10,388 nucleotides of DNA from Sutterella sp. (GCA_019410445.1 DXSO01000050.1:1-10388), one strand, 5' to 3'. Shown: positions 1 to 7,171, counted from the stretch's first letter. The notes: generated from the letters alone by a model not told the origin. A program made the numbers and translations.

Positions 1-701
1 ACATTGATGCTGCCGGTTGCACTGGCCCAGTATTGACCAAAAAATCGACTTCCGCTCGTAACGATTCGTTTGCTGTCGTATTGCACAAGGAAAAGAATGC
101 GGCGTCGTTTTTCTTCGGGAATCTCGTGCGTGCGGTCAGAAACGAGTTTTTCAATTTCACGCGCTCTCGACAGTGCTTTTTTTGCGTTGCCCTCATTTGG
201 AAAAGTTTGATCGAGCAGATCGATCCAATGTTCGTATGTATCGAGTACGTCGTAGTTCCATTTGCTTGTGCTGACGGCCAGAGCCGGGAGTCCCGCAGAT
301 TCCAGCCGCTCTATCAATCGTTTGTTGCCGGCATTGACGAAAACCACATCAGGTTTGAGTGCCATGAGTGCTTCAAGATTAACTTCTGCGCCTTGCATCA
401 CCTGAGTGTTGATTGTTTTGACCTCCGGATATAGCTCTGCCAACAGGCCGTTTCGAGCTGCGGTCATACTTGTGGGGTGCATGGCTACGAGTTTGTTGCA
501 TCCGCCGAGGTATACACAAGCAACGGAAGCGTAGGGGAAGATGTCGGCGACGGCAGCACGCTCTACGCGATCGGGCAGTTCTACTGTGCGATTGAGGTGG
601 TCGGTAACAGCACGAGCCAAACAACTGCTGCCTGCAGTCACCAGTAACAATGAAAGCGACAGCGGTACGACAATGTTGGAAATCTTACGAAAAGTGAGCA
701 T
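1..701 (-). CDS. Periplasmic substrate-binding protein of an ABC importer (Fe-siderophore/cobalamin family), 3' part outside the window
   Basis: The minus strand reads open from an ATG at 701 to the window edge, giving 233 codons of an incomplete protein. Residues 1-31 look like a Sec signal peptide: basic start (MLTFRK), hydrophobic core (VVPLSLSLLLV) and an Ala-Arg-Ala cleavage site. The Cys at 27 lacks a proper lipobox, so a soluble periplasmic protein is more likely than a lipoprotein. The mature part opens with a VTDHLNRTVELPDRVER segment, typical of the BtuF/FecB/FepB (TroA-like) fold, and later has the LKPDVVFVNAG strand and a GLPALAV strand of lobe 1. Such proteins deliver ferric siderophores, haem, cobalamin or metal chelates to an inner-membrane permease and ATPase; the ligand cannot be told from sequence. 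The ATG is the first start after an in-frame TGA; no strong Shine-Dalgarno is visible. No cobalamin riboswitch or Fur box was recognised upstream. Permease and ATPase genes may follow beyond base 1. Confidence 0.88.
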   Translation of the reverse strand, partial: MLTFRKISNIVVPLSLSLLLVTAGSSCLARAVTDHLNRTVELPDRVERAAVADIFPYASVACVYLGGCNKLVAMHPTSMTAARNGLLAELYPEVKTINTQVMQGAEVNLEALMALKPDVVFVNAGNKRLIERLESAGLPALAVSTSKWNYDVLDTYEHWIDLLDQTFPNEGNAKKALSRAREIEKLVSDRTHEIPEEKRRRILFLVQYDSKRIVTSGSRFFGQYWASATGSIN

Positions 702-829
702 AAAACGGATGAGAAAACCGATTTGGCAGCGGTTGAACGTCTGCCTGAGATAAGGTCAGAGGAGATTGTACGCGTCGTATGTGAGGTTACGAGTATCGAG
801 GATGCTGGGGTGAAACTGCAAAAGCAGAA

Positions 830-841
830 TGGCATTTGCCA
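830..841. repeat. 12-bp inverted repeat TGGCA-TT-TGCCA upstream of the binding-protein gene
   Basis: A perfect 5-bp inverted repeat with a two-base centre lies between the HU terminator and the start of the binding-protein gene. A second small one, CTGC-AAAA-GCAG, sits beside it at 816-827. They could be operator half-sites or part of the RNA 3' of the HU terminator. Nothing ties them to a known regulator. Confidence 0.3.
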
Positions 842-877
842 CAAAAAATAAACCCGCATTCGTAATCGACTGCGGGT
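841..877 (-). terminator. Intrinsic terminator of the HU gene
   Basis: On the minus strand, about 28 bases after the HU stop codon, ACCCGCA (877-871) pairs with TGCGGGT (858-852) around a 12-base loop that can pair further through CG/CG. It is followed at once by a T-rich tract (TTATTTTTT). This is the standard Rho-independent layout, so HU is probably transcribed as a single gene separate from the binding-protein gene downstream. Confidence 0.85.
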
Positions 878-904
878 CTAACTTGTCAGAGCAACTGAGA
901 AGAA

Positions 905-1195
905 TTACTTCTTGCAGCAGCAGGTGTTGACAGATTCTTTGAAAGCGGAGCTCGGTACAAACTTCGGCACCTTGGCAGCCGGAATAGTGATCGTGGCGCC
1001 CGTAGCAGGATTGCGACCCGTGCGAGCCGGACGATCCTGCAGCTTGAACGTACCGAAGCCAACGAGCGTGACAGATTCACCGCCCTTGACAGCAGCCATG
1101 ACTTCCTCAATCACCGTACCAAGAATTCGGTTGGCTTCAGCCTTGGAAATGGCGTTCTTTTCGGCAATCTTTTCAACGAGTTCCATGCGATTCAT
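905..1195 (-). CDS. HU-family nucleoid DNA-binding protein with a C-terminal tri-cysteine tail
   Basis: A 96-residue histone-like protein of the HU/IHF family that binds and bends DNA as a dimer. Residues 1-44 form the two-helix dimer core (MNRMELVEKIAEKN onward). The GFGTF segment is at 46-50, the DNA-gripping arm runs through ARTGRNPATG (57-66) with the intercalating Pro63, and the family ending is PKFVPSSAFKESVN (77-90). After that the usual protein would stop, but this one adds TCCCKK, with Cys 92-94 followed by two lysines. The start at 1195 is supported by GGAG at 1203-1206, seven bases upstream, and by the family N-terminus; Met4 is a poorer choice. The tail makes it six residues longer than a typical 90-residue HU. 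It resembles HU-beta (HupB), but the paralog cannot be settled. A terminator follows the gene. No clear promoter could be picked in the AT-rich region upstream. Confidence 0.95.
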   Translation of the reverse strand: MNRMELVEKIAEKNAISKAEANRILGTVIEEVMAAVKGGESVTLVGFGTFKLQDRPARTGRNPATGATITIPAAKVPKFVPSSAFKESVNTCCCKK

Positions 1196-1251
1196 AGGCT
1201 ATCTCCATATTTTTTGTTTGATCAAAGCCGCTTCACCGTGAAAAGAGTAAC

Positions 1252-1286
1252 GCGACAGTCAAATGCGCGATGCTGCGGCCTGTCGC
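1252..1286 (-). repeat. Inverted repeat in the presumed HU leader
   Basis: GCGACAG and CTGTCGC can pair as a 7-bp stem around 21 bases, about 57 bases before the HU start codon on the minus strand. It could be a leader hairpin or an operator; there is no direct evidence for either. Confidence 0.3.
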
Positions 1287-1763
1287 TTGGAAAGTTGCGT
1301 TCGTCAAGACGGAAAAGCCGCACAAACGAACCAGGTGAAACAACGCAACAATGATAGCCCCGCCGATCAAGGATTGCAGTAGTGTTTCAGGCGAAATAAG
1401 GCAAAACTCGTAAAAAAATATTGAGGAAACGCAATTTTTTTTGAATTTGTGAGAACACAAAAATTTCGGCAGCGTATTTCTCAAGGCAAGGTTTATCTTA
1501 GTCTGATGCTTAAATCTGTATAGTCATATCCAAATCAAGTTTCCATATCTTCTCAACTCAAAGAATTGAATGGCGGTATCAGAAGTATCTATTTGTAACA
1601 ATGAAACAAAAGACAGTGGATAGACTGTATTTGTCAAGAACGAACGTGAGGGCTTGAATTATCGCGGTTTTATCGTTGTATTTACCACTTATTAGGTATT
1701 TAATGTGTAGAGGCGAGATACACATCTCTTTGCAAACGCTACTGAGTTGACATCAAAACAACA

Positions 1764-1792
1764 TTGTTTCTTAAGAAAAAAAATGATTTAAT
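1764..1792 (+). promoter_or_regulatory. Candidate sigma-70 promoter for the small RNA
   Basis: TTGTTT (1764-1769) and TTTAAT (1787-1792, five of six matches to TATAAT) are separated by 17 bases, which predicts a start near 1799. A better -35 (TTGACA at 1747-1752) lies upstream but has only a weak -10 partner around 1769-1776. The position fits an RNA ending at the terminator at 1861-1896. The region is AT-rich, so a chance match is possible. Confidence 0.4.
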
Positions 1793-1798
1793 GCCGAT

Positions 1799-1896
1799 GT
1801 ACAGAGAGGGAGCGGCCAGAGCTGTCTCAACCTCTGGCATCTCCTTAAGTGGTATTTGTTCGTTGCAACCCAACGCGGTTGCAACGATTTTTTTTT
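1799..1896 (+). ncRNA. Candidate small regulatory RNA of about 97 nt
   Basis: No plausible gene lies on the plus strand here, yet a strong intrinsic terminator faces that way. Upstream of it a second hairpin can form: AGGGAG (1807-1812) with CTCCTT (1841-1846), a 2x2 internal loop, then GCCAGAG (1815-1821) with CTCTGGC (1832-1838) around a 10-base loop. A 14-base single-stranded linker (1847-1860) with AU-rich stretches leads into the terminator, which ends in nine T residues. A 5' hairpin, an AU-rich linker, and a terminator with a long U tail is the layout of Hfq-binding sRNAs. The RNA would converge on the Sel1-repeat gene. I do not recognise the sequence as 6S RNA, SRP RNA, tmRNA or any riboswitch. 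The alternative is the tail of a longer plus-strand transcript starting further left. Confidence 0.55.
1861..1896 (+). terminator. Strong intrinsic terminator of the small RNA
   Basis: CGTTGCAACC (1861-1870) and GGTTGCAACG (1877-1886) form a perfect 10-bp stem with a six-base loop, followed by A and nine T residues (1888-1896). There is no T tract on the other side, so it works only for plus-strand transcription. Confidence 0.88.
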
Positions 1897-1904
1897 GTGA
1901 AAAA

Positions 1905-1941
1905 AGAAAAAATTGCGATGAATACCCAAAAAAGGGTATTC
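1905..1941 (-). terminator. Probable terminator after the Sel1-repeat gene
   Basis: On the minus strand, four bases after the Sel1 stop codon, GAATACCC (1941-1934) pairs with GGGTATTC (1927-1920) across a six-T loop. The T-rich stretch begins about nine bases past the stem rather than directly after it, which makes this a weaker terminator than its plus-strand neighbour. The two terminators lie head to head, about 25 bases apart. Confidence 0.5.
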
Positions 1942-1945
1942 GTTG

Positions 1946-3013
1946 TTAGCGGTTGTTGTGTGAAAGCGCTTCGAGCAATGTCTTTGTTTCGGGGCAGTCC
2001 TCGCAGATCATTTCGGCTGCACGAATTCCGCTGGTAGACAGTTTTAACGAGAGTTCACGTTGTCGCAATTGTGATTCCTGTCGGAGAGCGTCACTGTCGG
2101 CAAGAAGCTGCGCTCGCAATACCAATGCATACGCTGCGCAAGGGTCTGCAGTGCCGACAGCGCCTTCTTCGGTTAATTTGGACAGCAGCAATAAAGCAGC
2201 CGCGTAATTTTGTGAAGCTGCTCTTCGAGCCCATGCGTAGGCTTCTTGAATATCGCGTTTTACTGCTCTTCCAGACCAGTAAAACAGCGCAATTGCATAC
2301 TGAGCGGGTACGAAACCGGCACGTGCACTTTCCGCGATCCAACGAAACGCCTCGGCATTATCCGCGCTTGGGTTGTCAGGACGGAGGTAGAGTTCTCCGA
2401 GCTGATACGCAGCTTGTGAGTGGTGGTTTAATGCGGCCTTGCGCAGCCACGAAGTGGCCTGCGTCAGGTTGGGTTCGCAACCGAGTCCTCGAGCGTAGGC
2501 CATGCCGACTTTGAATTGAGCCGCAACATGACCTTGAGCGCCGGCAAGACGGAACCACGTCAGTGCTTCTTTGGGATTTGCCGTGCAGCCAAATCCCCAT
2601 TCAAGTGCACGTCCAAGATCAAATTGCGCATCTGCGTTGCCCATAATTGCAGCAGCGCGGAAAAGAGAAGCGGCTTTGGCAGGATCCGCGCGTACGCCTT
2701 GACCGCGGGCAATAAGGACGCCGAGCATGTGTTGGCTTTCGGCATGCTCTTTTTCGGCAGCTTTTTTCAGCCATTTAACAGCTGCGCGGTTGTCGGCAGA
2801 GACGGGGTTTCCGCTGGTGAGCAATTTTGCAAGCTCGTACTGAGCATTGGGAGACCCTTTCGCTGCCTCGCGCTGCCATTGTGCAACAGTGTTTTCATCT
2901 GTCAGTTGCTCGGAAGTCCTTTGTACTTGACCTTGCAAGAGAGCCAAAACTCCTGCCGAACTGACAGCTTTGCTTTTGGGCAGTTCAAAACGAAGATCCG
3001 TATTGCGTTTCAT
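1946..3013 (-). CDS. Sel1-like repeat protein
   Basis: A 355-residue protein built mainly of Sel1-type tetratricopeptide-like repeats, about six of roughly 36 residues between residues 55 and 271. Each has the pattern A..YxLGxxYxxGxGVxxDxxxAxxWxxKAAxxG; the clearest start at AESQHMLGVL (91), ADAQFDLGRA (127), VAAQFKVGMA (163), QAAYQLGELY (200) and VPAQYAIALF (235). Repeats of this kind form an alpha solenoid used for protein-protein contact. No signal peptide or membrane segment is visible, so it is probably cytoplasmic. The C-terminal 80 residues are helical and charged with no recognised domain. Its ATG overlaps the stop of the upstream membrane-protein gene as ATGA, so translation is probably coupled and the two products may work together. 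Partner and process are unknown. Confidence 0.9.
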   Translation of the reverse strand: MKRNTDLRFELPKSKAVSSAGVLALLQGQVQRTSEQLTDENTVAQWQREAAKGSPNAQYELAKLLTSGNPVSADNRAAVKWLKKAAEKEHAESQHMLGVLIARGQGVRADPAKAASLFRAAAIMGNADAQFDLGRALEWGFGCTANPKEALTWFRLAGAQGHVAAQFKVGMAYARGLGCEPNLTQATSWLRKAALNHHSQAAYQLGELYLRPDNPSADNAEAFRWIAESARAGFVPAQYAIALFYWSGRAVKRDIQEAYAWARRAASQNYAAALLLLSKLTEEGAVGTADPCAAYALVLRAQLLADSDALRQESQLRQRELSLKLSTSGIRAAEMICEDCPETKTLLEALSHNNR

Positions 3014-3573
3014 TTCTCAATCTGAGAAGGGACATCAGAGGGATTGACCTGAGCCGGAGCACTTTGTTGATTGAGAATCGGAGCATCGGCCGGCAGAGGG
3101 TCAATTCCAGTCACATGAAGAAACAGAACAAGTGTCAAAGCAACGGCTGTATATGCAACCCAACCGAATGCTCCTATCATGATGCACTTGCCTAACAGCT
3201 TTTTAGAGTATACGGGTACGTTTTTTCTAACGTAAACGACTTGTTTCCACCCAAGCGAGAGTACCCAACTGATCCAAAAACCTAAGAACAGGGCGATCAT
3301 CAGGTAGCGTCCGAAAAATGTTTCTCGAATAAAAGGTTCCGCGAAGGTGTATGCAGCGAACGTGAGAAAAGACCATTTGACCCAGCCCATGCTGCGGGCG
3401 GCGAGTTCATCCTTGCCGAGTTCACGCCAATTGAGTCCTTGGAGAAAGCCGCCGAACATGGGCGTGAACAAAAGGGTAAAAAGCACGCATGACAGCGGAT
3501 TGAATAGTGCTGGTACATGGTTGGTTTCGTTATGCACGAAACGAGGATCGGTATGTTTCAGCGGTCTGTTCAT
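3010..3573 (-). CDS. Four-helix inner-membrane protein of unknown function
   Basis: A 187-residue protein with about four hydrophobic segments, at residues 26-45, 62-79, 88-108 and 129-153. It has a basic polar N-terminus and a Pro/Gln/Ser-rich tail of about 33 residues. The first segment and the turn after it carry a distinctive FTPMFGGFLQGLNWRELG stretch (residues 36-53). Similar 'F.P.FG....NW..LG' stretches occur, as far as I recall, in small uncharacterised proteobacterial membrane proteins, but I cannot name a family. It starts 48 bases after oxyR and its stop overlaps the ATG of the Sel1-repeat gene, which suggests an inner-membrane partner for that solenoid. No strong Shine-Dalgarno precedes the ATG at 3573. 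Function not recognised. Confidence 0.82.
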   Translation of the reverse strand: MNRPLKHTDPRFVHNETNHVPALFNPLSCVLFTLLFTPMFGGFLQGLNWRELGKDELAARSMGWVKWSFLTFAAYTFAEPFIRETFFGRYLMIALFLGFWISWVLSLGWKQVVYVRKNVPVYSKKLLGKCIMIGAFGWVAYTAVALTLVLFLHVTGIDPLPADAPILNQQSAPAQVNPSDVPSQIEK

Positions 3574-3621
3574 CGTGAACTGTAAAAATCTTTAGATTGA
3601 TTGGCAAAAGAGTGCGTTATC

Positions 3622-4560
3622 TCAAGCTGCGACGGCAGGCAGAGATGTCAGAATCCTTGCTCCGTTGAGTTTGAGACTTCCGGCAGCTTTGGTGATGGCT
3701 TCAATGGCGGCAGCTCTTGGGAAGGATTTGCGCCAAACCAACACGACACGACGGCGCGGAACATTGGGCTTTTCAAATTCAAGAATTTTGATCAGAGGAT
3801 TGTGGCTGTAGTATGGGACGGAACTGGCAGGCAAGACCGTCAGGCCGAGTCCCTGACTGACCATATAAACGATGGTCTGGAGGCTTGTTCCCTCCACGGC
3901 TTTTTTGCTGAAATCCTCCGAACGGGCAATGTCGGAACAAAAGTCAAGAATTTGATCTCGGAAACAGTGCCCGCTGCCGAGCAACAGCATTGGTTCGTCC
4001 TTGAGCTGCTCTCGAATGATGTTGTCGTGTTGACTGATCGGGTGATCGGCGGGAACGGCGGCAACAAAGTCCTCGTCGTACAGAGGTTGCATCATGAGGC
4101 CGGGTTGCGAAATCGGCAGTGCCAGAATAGCGCAGTCAATTTGGCCGTTTTTAAGCTGCTCGAGCAAGACGGCAGTGTAATTTTCCGAAAGGATAAGCGG
4201 CATCATCGGAACATGTGCACGGATACTGCTTACAAGGTGCGGCACGAGATATGGGGCGATCGTATAGATAACGCCCAAACGCAGAGAGCCGGTGAGAGGA
4301 TCTCGCCCCTGAGCTGCACATTCCTTGAGTTTGTCGCAACGGGCCAAGATTTGCTCGGCTTCTTCAATGATGGCTGCGCCAGTAGGAGTTAGCGTGACTT
4401 CGTTGCTGCGGCGTTCGAAAATTTTAACTTGCAGCTCATCTTCGAGTTTTTTGACTGCCACAGAAAGAGAAGGCTGCGAAACATGGCAGGATTCAGCCGC
4501 TCGACCAAAATGGCGTTCTCGAGCCACGGCCAGAATATAACGAAGTTCGTTTAGTGTCAT
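3622..4560 (-). CDS. oxyR: OxyR, peroxide-sensing LysR-family regulator
   Basis: A LysR-type transcriptional regulator. Residues 1-60 hold the winged helix-turn-helix (HFGRAAESCHVSQPSLSVAVKKLE near 17-40), and the effector domain runs to the C-terminus. The redox motif GHCFRDQILDFC places cysteines at residues 199 and 208, the same numbers as the Escherichia coli OxyR pair that form a disulfide on contact with H2O2; this separates OxyR from general LysR proteins and from CysB. The start chosen is ATG at 4560, with AGGA eight bases upstream. A TTG two codons further up (4566) would sit almost on that site and is less likely. The protein is then 312 residues. It lies 62 bases after recG, an adjacency common in Burkholderiales, and in the same direction as the membrane/Sel1 pair. 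Expected targets, such as ahpCF or catalase genes, are not in the window. Confidence 0.95.
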   Translation of the reverse strand: MTLNELRYILAVARERHFGRAAESCHVSQPSLSVAVKKLEDELQVKIFERRSNEVTLTPTGAAIIEEAEQILARCDKLKECAAQGRDPLTGSLRLGVIYTIAPYLVPHLVSSIRAHVPMMPLILSENYTAVLLEQLKNGQIDCAILALPISQPGLMMQPLYDEDFVAAVPADHPISQHDNIIREQLKDEPMLLLGSGHCFRDQILDFCSDIARSEDFSKKAVEGTSLQTIVYMVSQGLGLTVLPASSVPYYSHNPLIKILEFEKPNVPRRRVVLVWRKSFPRAAAIEAITKAAGSLKLNGARILTSLPAVAA

Positions 4561-4622
4561 TTTCAAGGTCCTTTTATCGTATGACGAAGCATAGACTGCT
4601 TGAGGTAAATACGACTATTGGG

Positions 4623-6725
4623 TCACGCTTGCAGGTAGTCGCCAGCACCTGCAAACCATCGTTGAGCATGTTTAAGTGCGTTTGACTGGTCTGTAGCGAG
4701 CCAATGCTGAGCTGCCTGTCTTGCTGTTTCAAGCAGTTGAGCATCGGTATTGATATCAGCGAAACGAAGAAGCGGAGCTCCGGATTGTCGAGCACCCATG
4801 AATTCGCCGGGGCCGCGTAGGCGCAGATCCTCACGGGCAATTTCAAAACCATCGCTACTTGAGCGAATAACGCTCAAACGTTGCCTGCCGATTTCAGACA
4901 AAGAGGGGGAATACAGCAAAAGACAAAAGCTTTTTTTGCTGCCGCGGCCGACACGTCCTCGCAGTTGATGAAGTTGTGACAGACCAAATCGTTCTGCATG
5001 TTCGATGATCATCACGGAGGCATTTGGGACATCCACGCCGACCTCGATGACGGTGGTAGCGACGAGAACATCGATTTTTCCGGCGCAGAAGGCGGACATG
5101 ACGCTCTGTTTGTCTTCGGAAGTCATTGCTCCATGAATCAGCGCCGAGCGGCATGAGGGCAGCTCATTGCACAGACTGGTATAGCGTAGGGTGGCAGCTG
5201 TCAAATCGGATTTGTCGCTGTCCTCAATGAGCGGACACACCCAGTAGACTTGAGAGCCTCCGCGGACAGCTCTCTCAACGGCCGCAGTAACTTCGGACAT
5301 ACGTTCCATGCTGATTAACGTCGTAACAATGGGGGTACGTCCTGGCGGCAGTTCATCGATGACGGAAACATCGATATCGGCCAAGTAACTCATTGCCAAA
5401 GTGCGAGGAATCGGGGTGGCTGAAAGCATCAGAAGGTGAGAAAGCGCATCCGACTCACCGAAACTGCGCAGTTTCAGACGTTGCGATACGCCGAAGCGAT
5501 GCTGTTCATCCACAATGGTAAGGCCAAGACGATGAAATTTAACGCCGTCTTGAATAAGTGCGTGAGTCCCGACGACAATGTTTACCTCTCCAGAGGCGAT
5601 CATTGCCTGGCAGCGTGTTTTGTCTCTGGCTTTAAGCGATCCAACCAGAAGTTCGATGTTGATCTCAAGGGGTGTAAGCAGGGATCGAAGTTTTTCAAAG
5701 TGTTGCTCTGCAAGGATTTCCGTGGGAGCCATCAGAGCGGCTTGAAACCCATTGTCGACGGCTTGCAAAGCAGCCAATGCAGCCACAATGGTCTTGCCGC
5801 AGCCGACATCGCCCTGAACCAACCTGTTCATAGGGATGCATCGGGATAAATCAGCCGAAATCTCCTGTAAAACGCGAGATTGAGCGGATGTTAAAGAAAA
5901 CGGCAGAACGGATCGTAGCTTGTCGCTCAAGCCACCGTGGACTTCAGGAAGAGAAGGAGCTGACTTCGAGTTTTTCAGACTTCTGGCATGCCGCAGAGTG
6001 ATTTGCTGTGCGAGCAGTTCATCAAACTTCAAGCGCTTCCATTCTGGTGTCGTGCGTTCTGAGTATGCTTTGAAATCGGCACCGGGCAGCGGATGGTGAA
6101 GATTTTTCAACGCCTGCTGAAGACTCGGCAGATTTAAAGCTTGAGTAAAAGATGCAGGTACGATGTCGGAGAGATCGACATCAAGCATTGCGCGATCGAT
6201 GCGTTTGCGCAGCCAAGTCTGCGTAATATGCTCACCAGCCGGGTATATAGGCGTCAGCGTGGACGGCAGTTCGCTTGTACTGTCAATCGGCTCGCGAACT
6301 TTGGGATGCAGCATCTGCAGGCCGCCGCCGTATTGGGGAGGCTGTTGTTGAATTTGTCCGTAGAGACGAAGAGTATTGCCTGCACGAAATTGTTCCTTCA
6401 TCTTTGGATAAAAGTGCAGGAAACGAACTTCCAAACTGCCTGTGCCGTCTGAAACAGAAGCAATGAGCTGCATGTATCGCCCGCCTTGAGTGCGGCTGCT
6501 TACGACAGTGCCTTGAATCTGAACCCAGTCGCCAACGCGTACGTCCCTAACGGCAGTAATGCGTGTTTCGTCTTCGTATCTCAGCGGTAGATGCAATACG
6601 AAGTCCCAATCATGGACAAGCCCGATTCGTGCAACTCTTTCAGCTACGGAAATCCGTTCTGCGTTTTTTTTCTCAGTACGATCCGCTGACTTAGTGGTTC
6701 CGGTTGTTGTCTTGGAATTGGGCAT
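4623..6725 (-). CDS. recG: ATP-dependent DNA helicase RecG
   Basis: A complete 700-residue RecG, which drives branch migration and regression of stalled replication forks and processes Holliday junctions and R-loops. The N-terminal part (about 35-200) has the LHLPLRYED motif at 45-52 and the OB-fold wedge that splits the fork. Helicase motifs follow in order: Walker A GDVGCGKT (305-312), MAPTEILAEQH (332-342), DEQH box (406-409), SATPIPRTLAM (435-445), then motif V TTVIEVGVDVPNA (557-569) and motif VI QLRGRVGRG (587-595). RGPGEFMGARQSG (637-649) is the family's C-terminal signature. All key residues are present and the length is near the E. coli 693. The N-terminal extension (1-22) is Thr/Lys-rich and poorly conserved, and the ribosome binding site is weak, so the start could be slightly downstream. 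It precedes oxyR and follows ridA by 71 bases, probably in one transcript. Confidence 0.97.
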   Translation of the reverse strand: MPNSKTTTGTTKSADRTEKKNAERISVAERVARIGLVHDWDFVLHLPLRYEDETRITAVRDVRVGDWVQIQGTVVSSRTQGGRYMQLIASVSDGTGSLEVRFLHFYPKMKEQFRAGNTLRLYGQIQQQPPQYGGGLQMLHPKVREPIDSTSELPSTLTPIYPAGEHITQTWLRKRIDRAMLDVDLSDIVPASFTQALNLPSLQQALKNLHHPLPGADFKAYSERTTPEWKRLKFDELLAQQITLRHARSLKNSKSAPSLPEVHGGLSDKLRSVLPFSLTSAQSRVLQEISADLSRCIPMNRLVQGDVGCGKTIVAALAALQAVDNGFQAALMAPTEILAEQHFEKLRSLLTPLEINIELLVGSLKARDKTRCQAMIASGEVNIVVGTHALIQDGVKFHRLGLTIVDEQHRFGVSQRLKLRSFGESDALSHLLMLSATPIPRTLAMSYLADIDVSVIDELPPGRTPIVTTLISMERMSEVTAAVERAVRGGSQVYWVCPLIEDSDKSDLTAATLRYTSLCNELPSCRSALIHGAMTSEDKQSVMSAFCAGKIDVLVATTVIEVGVDVPNASVMIIEHAERFGLSQLHQLRGRVGRGSKKSFCLLLYSPSLSEIGRQRLSVIRSSSDGFEIAREDLRLRGPGEFMGARQSGAPLLRFADINTDAQLLETARQAAQHWLATDQSNALKHAQRWFAGAGDYLQA

Positions 6726-6796
6726 CTTCGATTAAAAGCCACGCATTTAGTTAGGGTCAAAAAAATATTTCGAGGGCCGTACGCGTTTGGTGCTAA

Positions 6797-7171
6797 TTAA
6801 AGGACGGCAATCGCTTCAACTTCTACAAGTGCTCCTTTGGGTAAAGCAGAAACTTGCATGCAGCTGCGTGCAGGATAGGGTGTCGGCATGTGTTCGGCCA
6901 TGACTTCATTGACCTTGGCAAAGTCATTCATGTCGGTAATGAAGATGGTGATTTTGACGACATCCTTCATTTGGGCTCCGGCCTCAGTCAGAACTGCCTG
7001 AATATTGTTGAAGGCGCGATGAGCTTGCTCGGTTACTCCTTCGAGTAGGATGCCGGTTGTCGGCTCCAGGCCGATTTGTCCTGAGCAGTAGATGGTGTTG
7101 CCAACTTTAATGGCCTGACTGTAGGGGCCGACGGCTGCCGGAGCTTGGGGAGTTGAAATGATCGTGCGCAT
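6797..7171 (-). CDS. ridA: RidA family reactive enamine/imine deaminase
   Basis: A 124-residue member of the RidA/YjgF/YER057c family. These homotrimers hydrolyse reactive 2-aminoacrylate and other enamine/imine intermediates released by PLP enzymes such as threonine dehydratase, protecting them from damage. Family marks are AAVGPYSQA (12-20), YCSGQIGL (28-35) and the active-site stretch PARSCMQVSALPKGALVEVEAIA (100-122), with Arg102 in the catalytic carboxylate-binding position, Cys104, and the Glu residues 117 and 119. An upstream in-frame start would add 16 unrelated residues. The start at 7171 is preferred because AAGGA lies seven bases before it and the family normally begins about here. 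It is the first gene of the leftward group and may share its promoter with recG. No clear promoter was placed in the AT-rich 7172-7440 stretch. Confidence 0.95.
   Translation of the reverse strand: MRTIISTPQAPAAVGPYSQAIKVGNTIYCSGQIGLEPTTGILLEGVTEQAHRAFNNIQAVLTEAGAQMKDVVKITIFITDMNDFAKVNEVMAEHMPTPYPARSCMQVSALPKGALVEVEAIAVL

Larger units (their letters stand above)
1196..1798. other. AT-rich intergenic region upstream of the HU gene, no gene recognised
   Basis: About 600 bases with no convincing coding region. It must carry the minus-strand HU promoter, which I could not place with confidence. Next to the HU gene there is an inverted repeat, GCGACAG (1252-1258) with CTGTCGC (1280-1286), which would form a 7-bp stem in the HU leader, and a TTTGATCAAA palindrome at 1217-1226. 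A small GAGAT/ATCTC hairpin sits at 1715-1728. A short minus-strand reading frame at 1233-1484 has a hydrophobic stretch but no ribosome binding site and no recognisable family, so it is not called. Confidence 0.5.

Noticed and set aside
702..840. Cobalamin riboswitch before the ABC binding-protein gene
   Set aside because: The leader is only about 140 bases and lacks a recognisable B12 box or the conserved core.
1217..1226. TTTGATCAAA as an FNR site near the HU gene
   Set aside because: FNR half-sites need four bases between TTGAT and ATCAA; here they overlap, so only a simple palindrome remains.
1233..1484. An 83-codon minus-strand frame with a hydrophobic stretch upstream of the HU gene
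   Set aside because: It has no ribosome binding site, unusual composition and no recognisable family, and lies where the HU promoter and leader should be. The hydrophobic part is probably chance.
3601..4392. A 263-codon plus-strand frame within oxyR
   Set aside because: It is the antisense shadow of oxyR, whose HTH and redox cysteines are unmistakable; the shadow product resembles no family.
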